From: an uncultured Erythrobacter sp.
GTDB taxonomy: Bacteria; Pseudomonadota; Alphaproteobacteria; Sphingomonadales; Sphingomonadaceae
Length of the DNA stretch: 64,000 nt
Reading direction: 5' to 3'
Assembly: GCA_947500645.1 (NCBI GenBank)
Contig: CANMSD010000001.1
Span: 1,178,001-1,242,000 of the forward strand
Below the pieces are notes generated by a model. The model saw only the letters and a list, made by a program, of their open reading frames with translations, was not told where the DNA came from and did not search any database. Shown one piece after another: positions 57,628 through 64,000 of the stretch. Position numbers and translations under genes: made by a program. Numbering within the stretch: position 1 is the first letter of the stretch; every line of letters begins with the position of its first letter.

Positions 57628-58557
57628 AAACGTTCGGCGCGGCATCCGAAACGGCAGCATGAACTGCACGGGACGCGATGCGAACCGTCGCAGATCGAGG
57701 CTTTCCTGCACCGCGATCACCGGCTCTCCATAGATGCGTGAGGATACGGTGGAGCGCGCATAAAATGGCGTATCCTCCCATGTCTTCGCCACCTTGGCAT
57801 CGCCACGATCCGCCCGCGTGCGCCGCGCGACGCGCCATTTGCTATGCGGTAGTGGCGCCACCATCGGCAGTTCGTGATGCTGCGGAACCCCGGCGTGGTC
57901 AAAGCGGATGGCGCTGGCAAAGCGCGATCCATCGGCGCGTTCCCCTTCATAAGAAACCACTGCCCCATCCGAGAGATGCGCACGCGACCAGTGCCAGGAT
58001 CGAAAGCCCTCTTCGAGCGATTCCGTGCCGCGATTGTGATCGATGTATCCGCTGCCGCTCCATGAAAGATCGGGCTCGTTCATCTCGACCACAATCCGCG
58101 CGCGCGGCGCAAGACAATGCCAGATGTGCTTTTCTTGCGGGTCGAGAGCAAAGCCTACGGGGTTGAGCATTTCCGGCACGACACGAACGCGCCCGCGCAC
58201 CGGCCTGCGCCAGGGAATGCCGAGCCTCTTGTCACGCTCGACAATGTCGATTTCCAGCGCCTCGCCGGTCCAGCGTACGGCGCTCGGCCCGATGGCCAAG
58301 GTCTTGGCATCGCGCGACAGGTTCTCGGCAGGGCGTTCGGTCATAGTCCAGCGCGCCTGCGGGCCATAAAGCGCGACATTGAGCGAGCTGTGATCTTCAG
58401 GCTGCCCGCGCCCACTGGCCTTGTAATAGGGCGAAAAGACACTGCCCAAAAAGGCGATGATCGTCAGGCCGTGTTTTCCGTCGTCGCTGATCGCGTCAAT
58501 GTACCACCACGAATACCCACCCGGTGGAACCGCCGCATCGAAGCGAGGTCCGAGCAT
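57625..58557 (-). CDS. crtC: Hydroxyneurosporene synthase (carotenoid 1,2-hydratase)
   Basis: MLGPRFDAAVPPGGYSWWYIDAISDDGKHGLTIIAFLGSVFSPYYKASGRG CrtC signature. Confidence 0.94.
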   Translation of the reverse strand: MLGPRFDAAVPPGGYSWWYIDAISDDGKHGLTIIAFLGSVFSPYYKASGRGQPEDHSSLNVALYGPQARWTMTERPAENLSRDAKTLAIGPSAVRWTGEALEIDIVERDKRLGIPWRRPVRGRVRVVPEMLNPVGFALDPQEKHIWHCLAPRARIVVEMNEPDLSWSGSGYIDHNRGTESLEEGFRSWHWSRAHLSDGAVVSYEGERADGSRFASAIRFDHAGVPQHHELPMVAPLPHSKWRVARRTRADRGDAKVAKTWEDTPFYARSTVSSRIYGEPVIAVQESLDLRRFASRPVQFMLPFRMPRRTF

Positions 58558-60029
58558 AGTGTGTTCGCAGCAAGTTGCCCGCTTAATGCGGCCATGGGCA
58601 CGCCCGCGCCCGGGTGCGTCGCCCCGCCCGCGCAATAGAGCCCGGGTATCTTGGTCTTCGGCCCCTGGCGCTGAAACGATGCCGCCCACCCGTGCGATGC
58701 CCGACCGTACAGCGCTCCGCCCGTGGACGGGAACAGGCTCGCCCAGTCCTCTGGCGTTGCCAGCTTGTGAGGCATCGGATCTTCCAACATCAGGCCGCAG
58801 CGCGTCAGGCTGTTTCTCATCTGATCGGTGCATTGGGCGATCTCCTCTGGGGTGTAGCTGTGGTTGTCGCCATTGGCGGGCGCGTTGACGATGATCTGGA
58901 TGCGTTCTCTTTCGTCCGACGGTGCGCCAGCCCGTGCCGAGGCGCTGCGATCCTGCGCGCAGACGTAGGTTGTAGGGTCGCTTGGCATGTCGCCCGCTGC
59001 GATCTGATCAAACTCGCGGGCGTAATCGGGCGAGAAGAACACGTTGTGATGCTGCAGCGGAAAGCCCGATGTCTTGGCGTGGGCGAACCAGACAAAGGCG
59101 GAAAGCGAGCGTTTGTGCGGCGGCATGTGCGGCACGGATCGCGCGGCCTGATGTCCAAACTTACCCTGTGCCAACGCGGCGGGATCGGCGTTGCAGACCA
59201 CTCGGTCCGCAGCGAATTGCTCTCCTGAAATGAGGCGTACCCCACTGACCGCGCCGTCGCCCGTCAGGATTTCTGCAACTGGCGTCTCAAAGCGGAAAGT
59301 CGCGCCTTTGCTCTCGCCCAGCCTGCGCAGCGCATTGGCGAGCGCGTTCATCCCTCCATCGATCAGCCACACGCCGGTCGCCTCGACATGCGCGATCAAC
59401 ATCAACGTCGCGGGCGCTTCGAACGGAGATGATCCGCAATAGGTCGAATAGCGACCGAACAATTGCTGCAAACGCGGGTCTGAAAAATGCTTGCCCAGCG
59501 CGTGCCACATGCTTTCGAATGGTTTCATCGCCGCCATTTCGGGAAGACGCGTCAGGCCGATGCGCGCCATCAGCGGCAGCGGCGTGCTCGCCTTGGCCCC
59601 GCGCATAAACGGCTCGTTGAGCACATTGTAAATACGCGCGGCCTCCGCGCGAAAACTGCGAAAGCCCTGGGCCGCCTCTGCCCCGGCGAAATCGCCGATG
59701 GCCTCTTCGCTACGCAGCGGATCGGCAAACAGATCGAGATGTACCTCGTCATTCCAGGCGTGACGCGCCAGCACTTCGGCTCGCCGCGCGGTGATATAAT
59801 CGTCAAGCTTCGCGCCGCATTCGTGGAAAATGCCGTCAAACACATCGCGCATGGTGAAAACGGTCGGCCCGGCGTCGATCGCTTGTCCGTCGACTTCGAC
59901 CCGGCGCGCTTTCCCGCCGGTCCAGGCTTCTTTTTCAAAGACGGTGACATCATGACCGCGCGCCGCGAGCAGAGCGGCGCTGGCCAGCCCGCCAATCCCG
60001 CTTCCAATAATTGCGACTCGCGCACTCAA
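58464..60029 (-). CDS. crtD: Methoxyneurosporene dehydrogenase (3,4-desaturase)
   Basis: Probable TTG start 60029 (LSARVAIIGSGIGGLASAALLAARGHDVTVFEKEAWTGGKARRVEVDGQAIDAGPTVFTM); ends GAGVPMAALSGQLAANTLC... Confidence 0.93.
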   Translation of the reverse strand: MSARVAIIGSGIGGLASAALLAARGHDVTVFEKEAWTGGKARRVEVDGQAIDAGPTVFTMRDVFDGIFHECGAKLDDYITARRAEVLARHAWNDEVHLDLFADPLRSEEAIGDFAGAEAAQGFRSFRAEAARIYNVLNEPFMRGAKASTPLPLMARIGLTRLPEMAAMKPFESMWHALGKHFSDPRLQQLFGRYSTYCGSSPFEAPATLMLIAHVEATGVWLIDGGMNALANALRRLGESKGATFRFETPVAEILTGDGAVSGVRLISGEQFAADRVVCNADPAALAQGKFGHQAARSVPHMPPHKRSLSAFVWFAHAKTSGFPLQHHNVFFSPDYAREFDQIAAGDMPSDPTTYVCAQDRSASARAGAPSDERERIQIIVNAPANGDNHSYTPEEIAQCTDQMRNSLTRCGLMLEDPMPHKLATPEDWASLFPSTGGALYGRASHGWAASFQRQGPKTKIPGLYCAGGATHPGAGVPMAALSGQLAANTLCSDLASMRRFHRVGIRGGTLTRSATTENTA

Positions 60030-60072
60030 AGGCGTATCTCCCGCCCAAGATGATTGACGTTTACACTCGATA

Positions 60073-60090
60073 TGTCCAATCTTTTGGACA
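60073..60090. promoter_or_regulatory. PpsR/CrtJ binding box
   Basis: TGT-CCAATCTTTTGG-ACA, exact TGT-N12-ACA, with a further palindromic core, in the crtD/crtF divergent region. Confidence 0.88.
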
Positions 60091-60114
60091 TATGCACTGC
60101 AGTAGACTTCAGAA

Positions 60115-61239
60115 GTGACGGGATCCGCCAGCTGGAAAGAGCGATGGGTAACGCGGCGCAACGCCGTGATCGGCAGCGCGAAATTTCAGCATTGGGCTTC
60201 ACGCATTCCCTTTATGCGTGGGGTAGCGAGAAGGCGGGCGTCGGGAATGTTCGACCTGATCGCGGGCTTCGCCTATTCCAAGGTGCTGTTCGCCATGGTC
60301 GAGAGCGATCTGATCGACTTTCTGGCTCAGGGTGCAAGGGACCTGCCAGACATCGCGCAGGCCGCCGACCTGTCCGAGGCGGCCGCCGAGCGCCTGATGC
60401 GCGCCGCCACCGCGCTCGATCTGACCGAAGAGATAGCACCCGCGCGCTGGATGCTAGGGGAGCAAGGCGCGGCCCTGCACAGCAATGCGGGCGCCAAAGC
60501 GATGATCCGCCACCATCGCCTGCTCTATCGCGATCTTACCGACCCGCTTGACCTGCTGCGTCGCAACCGCGCCGAGCCGACCGAGTTGTCGCAATATTGG
60601 TCCTACGCTGGCGCGCTGTACGGTCATGCCGAACGCGGCGAGGAGACCCGCGAATATTCGGAGTTGATGGCGACGTCGCAGCACTTTGTGGCGGAGCAAG
60701 TGCTATCGACATTCTCGTTCAGCGGGATCGGTTCGGTGCTTGATGTGGGCGGGGGGCACGGCGCATTCCTGAAAGCCATTGGCGCGACTCATGCCGCCCT
60801 TACCCTCGGCCTATTCGACCTTCCGGAAGTCGCGGACAATGCGCGCGCCACACTCGAAAGCGAATTGGGCGCACACCGGGTCACCACCCATGGCGGCAAC
60901 TTCTTCAGCGACCCGATTCCGACTGGTTACGATCTGATCACGCTGAGCCGCATCCTCCACGACCATGACGACGATCCAGCACTCAACCTGCTGCGAAATA
61001 TCCACAAGGCGCTCGCACCCGGCAAACGCCTGCTGATCGCTGAGCCGATGGCTGGAGTGCGCGGAGCGGAGGCCATGGGAGACGCATTTTTCGGGCTCTA
61101 CCTATGGGCGATGGGATCGGGGCGTCCGCGCAGTCCAGAGGAAATCAAAGCCATGCTGAGCGAGGCCGGATTTGCGCACTCGCGCGTCATCCCGACACCG
61201 CAACCTGTCGTCGCCAGCATGATCGTCGCGACAGCCTGA
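60115..61239 (+). CDS. crtF: Demethylspheroidene O-methyltransferase CrtF
   Basis: 374 aa; VLDVGGGHGAFLKAIGATHAALTLGLFDLPEVADNARATLE SAM motif; divergent from crtD. Confidence 0.92.
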   Translation: MTGSASWKERWVTRRNAVIGSAKFQHWASRIPFMRGVARRRASGMFDLIAGFAYSKVLFAMVESDLIDFLAQGARDLPDIAQAADLSEAAAERLMRAATALDLTEEIAPARWMLGEQGAALHSNAGAKAMIRHHRLLYRDLTDPLDLLRRNRAEPTELSQYWSYAGALYGHAERGEETREYSELMATSQHFVAEQVLSTFSFSGIGSVLDVGGGHGAFLKAIGATHAALTLGLFDLPEVADNARATLESELGAHRVTTHGGNFFSDPIPTGYDLITLSRILHDHDDDPALNLLRNIHKALAPGKRLLIAEPMAGVRGAEAMGDAFFGLYLWAMGSGRPRSPEEIKAMLSEAGFAHSRVIPTPQPVVASMIVATA

Positions 61240-61247
61240 CAATTGAG

Positions 61248-61265
61248 TGTCTGCTTTATTTGACA
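61248..61265. promoter_or_regulatory. PpsR/CrtJ box, distal of tandem pair upstream of bchC
   Basis: TGT-CTGCTTTATTTG-ACA. Confidence 0.88.
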
Positions 61266-61273
61266 CTCATCGA

Positions 61274-61291
61274 TGTAAGGCGTAGTTCACA
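61274..61291. promoter_or_regulatory. PpsR/CrtJ box, proximal of tandem pair upstream of bchC
   Basis: TGT-AAGGCGTAGTTC-ACA, 8 nt after the distal box. Confidence 0.88.
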
Positions 61292-61352
61292 TGTGGGAAT
61301 TTCTCCTTGATGAGTGACCGCATCAATGCGGCGAAGGGGCTGAGGACGAGAG

Positions 61353-62288
61353 ATGGAAGCATTGGCCGTGATACTCGAAGGGCCCGAGCGTTTAGCGCTC
61401 CGGCAACTCGAGCTACGCGCGCCGGAAGCCTCTGATGTCCTTGTAGAAACAGCGTTCAGCGGAATTAGCGGCGGCACCGAAAAGCTGCTGTGGACGGGAG
61501 AGATGCCCGAGTTTCCCGGAATGGGTTATCCCCTGGTACCCGGATACGAATCGGTGGGCCGCGTGGTCGATACCGGCCCAGAAGCGCGCGAACGACTCGG
61601 TGACTGGGTCTTTGTGCCCGGGGCCAATTGCTACAAATCTGCGCGAGGATTGTTCGGAGGGACATCGCAGCGGCTCGTCGTGCCATCTACGCGCGCTCTG
61701 CCCGTCTCCGAGTCGCTGGAAGAAAACGGCGTGTTGTTCGCTTTGGCCGCAACCGCGCTTCACGCAATCAACGGCGGCAGACCACCTGAACTTATTGTCG
61801 GCCACGGCGTGCTTGGCAGATTGCTGGCTCGCCTCACCATCGCGCTGGGCGCACCCGCGCCGACCGTTTGGGAGACGCAAGCAAGCAGGCGCACCGGCGC
61901 GCAAGGCTACACAGTCACCGCGCCTGATGCGGATGAGCGTCGCGACTACGTATCGATCTTTGACGCCAGCGGCGACGCCGAGCTGATCGACACTTTAGTC
62001 CCCCGCTTGGCCAAAGGCGGAGAGATTACTTTGGCGGGCTTTTACTCACAGCGTTTGGGCTTCGATTTCGCGCCCGCCTTTATGAAAGAGGTGCGCTTGC
62101 GCATCGCCGCCGAATGGCAGCCGGAAGATCTCGCGCAAACCAACACGCTGATTGAATCCGGCAAGCTCGACTTGGGCGGATTGATAAGCGACCGGCGGCC
62201 AGCCGAGGAGGCAACCTCTGCCTACCCACATGCATTCGGCGATCCCGATTGCCTTAAAATGGTTCTCGATTGGAGGGGCTGCGCATGA
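61353..62288 (+). CDS. bchC: 3-hydroxyethyl bacteriochlorophyllide a dehydrogenase
   Basis: 311 aa; VETAFSGISGGTEKLLWTGEMPEFPGMGYPLVPGYESVGRVVDTG. Confidence 0.95.
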   Translation: MEALAVILEGPERLALRQLELRAPEASDVLVETAFSGISGGTEKLLWTGEMPEFPGMGYPLVPGYESVGRVVDTGPEARERLGDWVFVPGANCYKSARGLFGGTSQRLVVPSTRALPVSESLEENGVLFALAATALHAINGGRPPELIVGHGVLGRLLARLTIALGAPAPTVWETQASRRTGAQGYTVTAPDADERRDYVSIFDASGDAELIDTLVPRLAKGGEITLAGFYSQRLGFDFAPAFMKEVRLRIAAEWQPEDLAQTNTLIESGKLDLGGLISDRRPAEEATSAYPHAFGDPDCLKMVLDWRGCA

Positions 62289-63274
62289 GCATGCTTGATA
62301 TTCAGACGGATGCGCTGCGTGACGAGGCGAGCCAAGAGCCTGATCCGGTCCACACCGGTGAAGTAACCAGCGAAACGCAGGTCATCGCGATCTACGGCAA
62401 AGGCGGCTCGGGCAAGAGCTTCGCGCTGTCCAACCTCAGCTACATGATGGCTCAGCAGGGCAAGCGCGTGCTGCTGATCGGCTGCGATCCAAAGTCGGAC
62501 ACCACCAGCCTGCTGTTCGGCGGCAAGTCCTGCCCGACCATCATCGAGACGTCCTCGAAGAAGAAACTGGCCGGTGAGGAAGTCACGATCGAAGACGTGT
62601 GTTTCCAGCGTGACGGTGTGTTCGCGATGGAACTTGGCGGTCCAGAAGTCGGTCGCGGCTGCGGCGGACGAGGCATCATTCACGGCTTCGAGCTGCTCGA
62701 AAAGCTGGGTTTCCACGAATGGGGCTTTGATTACGTCCTGCTCGATTTCCTAGGCGATGTGGTGTGCGGCGGCTTCGGCCTGCCGATTGCGCGCGACATG
62801 TGCCAGAAAGTGATCGTGGTCGGATCGAACGACCTGCAATCGCTCTATGTCGCCAACAATGTCTGCCACGCGGTCGAGTATTTCCGCAAGATGGGCGGCA
62901 ATGTCGGCGTTGCGGGCATGATCGTGAACAAGGATGATGGAACCGGCGAAGCGCAAGCATTTGCCGAAGCTGTCGACATTCCGGTGCTCACCGCCATTCC
63001 TGCGGACGAAGATATCCGCCGCAAGTCGGCCAATTATCAGATCATCGGTAAGCCGGGCGGCGAATGGGCGAGCCTGTTTGAGACACTGGCGACCAATGTT
63101 GCTGAGGCACCTCCAAAACAACCCGCCCCGCTCGATCAGGATGGCCTGCTCGGCCTGTTCAGCCCCGAAGATACCGGCGGCGACATTCAGCTGGTGCCAG
63201 CCACACAGGCCGACATGCGCGGCGGCGTGTTTGAAGAAAAGCCGTCTCTGGAAGTGATTTACGACGAGGTATGA
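62285..63274 (+). CDS. bchX: Chlorophyllide reductase iron protein subunit X
   Basis: From MSMLDIQTDAL: VIAIYGKGGSGKSFALSNLSYMMAQQGKRVLLIGCDPKSDTTSLLFGG, NifH-like. Confidence 0.97.
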   Translation: MSMLDIQTDALRDEASQEPDPVHTGEVTSETQVIAIYGKGGSGKSFALSNLSYMMAQQGKRVLLIGCDPKSDTTSLLFGGKSCPTIIETSSKKKLAGEEVTIEDVCFQRDGVFAMELGGPEVGRGCGGRGIIHGFELLEKLGFHEWGFDYVLLDFLGDVVCGGFGLPIARDMCQKVIVVGSNDLQSLYVANNVCHAVEYFRKMGGNVGVAGMIVNKDDGTGEAQAFAEAVDIPVLTAIPADEDIRRKSANYQIIGKPGGEWASLFETLATNVAEAPPKQPAPLDQDGLLGLFSPEDTGGDIQLVPATQADMRGGVFEEKPSLEVIYDEV

Positions 63275-63275
63275 A

Positions 63276-64000
63276 CTGACCGATCTGCACGCCTCTGAAC
63301 GCACACGCGACCAGCTCGACCTCGGAGCCGCCGAGGGCGGTGCGTGTTCGAGCAGTGCGACGATGGAAGAAGCGGCGCGCGCGGCGGGCAAGAGCGACAT
63401 TCTCGATCAATACGCCGCGGACTATCCGGTCGGACCACACGACCAGCCGCAATCGATGTGCCCAGCCTTCGGGTCGCTCCGAGTGGGCCTTCGCATGCGC
63501 CGCACAGCGACCGTGCTTTCTGGCAGCGCATGCTGCGTTTACGGCCTGACCTTCACGTCTCATTTCTATGGTGCGCGGCGCACGGTTGGCTACGTGCCAT
63601 TCTCTTCGGAGACGCTCGTTACCGGCAAGCTGTTTGAAGATATCAAGGAGGCGGTCGAAGGGCTCGCCGATCCTGAAAACTACGACACCATCATCGTGAC
63701 CAACCTATGCGTTCCGACCGCCAGCGGCGTGCCGCTCAGGCTGCTGCCAGATCAGATCAATGGTGTGCGGATTGTCGGCATTGATGTGCCGGGTTTCGGC
63801 ATCCCCACCCATGCCGAGGCGAAAGACGTTCTGGCCGGCGCGATGCTGAAATATGCTCGCGAAGAAGTCACTGCTGGCCCTGTTGCGGCGCCCGCCGAAC
63901 GCTCGGACAAGCCGACTGTTACCTTGCTCGGCGAGATGTTTCCGGCCGACCCTGTCGTGATTGGCCAGATGCTTGAACCGCTGGGCTTAGCAGCTGGTCC
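63276..64000 (+). CDS. bchY: Chlorophyllide reductase subunit Y (C-terminus beyond window; start uncertain)
   Basis: Frame from 63276 reads (L/M)TDLHASERTRDQLDLGAAEGGACSSSATMEEAARAAGKSDILDQYAADYPVGPHDQPQSMCPAFGSLRVGLRMRRTATVLSGSACCVYGLTFTSHFYGARRTVGYVPFSSETLVTGKLFEDI...; open to window end. Confidence 0.93.
   Translation, partial: MTDLHASERTRDQLDLGAAEGGACSSSATMEEAARAAGKSDILDQYAADYPVGPHDQPQSMCPAFGSLRVGLRMRRTATVLSGSACCVYGLTFTSHFYGARRTVGYVPFSSETLVTGKLFEDIKEAVEGLADPENYDTIIVTNLCVPTASGVPLRLLPDQINGVRIVGIDVPGFGIPTHAEAKDVLAGAMLKYAREEVTAGPVAAPAERSDKPTVTLLGEMFPADPVVIGQMLEPLGLAAG

Noticed and set aside
1-64000. CRISPR arrays, rRNA genes, transposases or prophage genes
   Set aside because: No spaced direct-repeat arrays, rRNA-like stretches, transposase or phage structural motifs recognised in the window or ORF list.

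Overview
This 64 kb window is chromosomal DNA from a high-GC alphaproteobacterium. The gene content fits an aerobic anoxygenic phototroph of the Sphingomonadales/Erythrobacteraceae type; that assignment is inferred from gene families, not searched. From left to right it contains: a MarR-GNAT regulator; a nus/inf operon (rimP-nusA-ylxR-infB ... rbfA) interrupted by three small coupled ORFs; a psp envelope-stress locus (pspF divergent from a sigma54 promoter, a small ORF, pspA, pspB, pspC) followed by six tandem small membrane-anchored coiled-coil proteins sharing a repeated 'RVxVLERIVTDxGYxLxxEIExLRD' motif; sufE; crtZ-crtW; leuC/leuD; a zeta-inhibitor/bolA/grxD block; tRNA-Arg(UCU); ppx/ppk; a reduced VirB-type T4SS (B1,B2,B3,B4,B6,B9,B10,B11; no B5/B7/B8/D4 recognised); a lipoprotein + TonB receptor + atypical response regulator locus; a catabolic/oxidoreductase block; an iron-uptake (Fbp-type) block; and the start of a photosynthesis gene cluster (bchI-bchD-bchO-orf57-crtC-crtD / crtF-bchC-bchX-bchY) with clear PpsR/CrtJ-type TGT-N12-ACA boxes. 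The best candidate for an undescribed system is the psp-linked array of PspB-motif paralogs (about 12.46-14.35 kb), together with the possible N-terminally extended PspA. The reduced T4SS and the lipoprotein/TonB receptor/regulator locus come next. All family calls are from reading the sequence; no database search was run.
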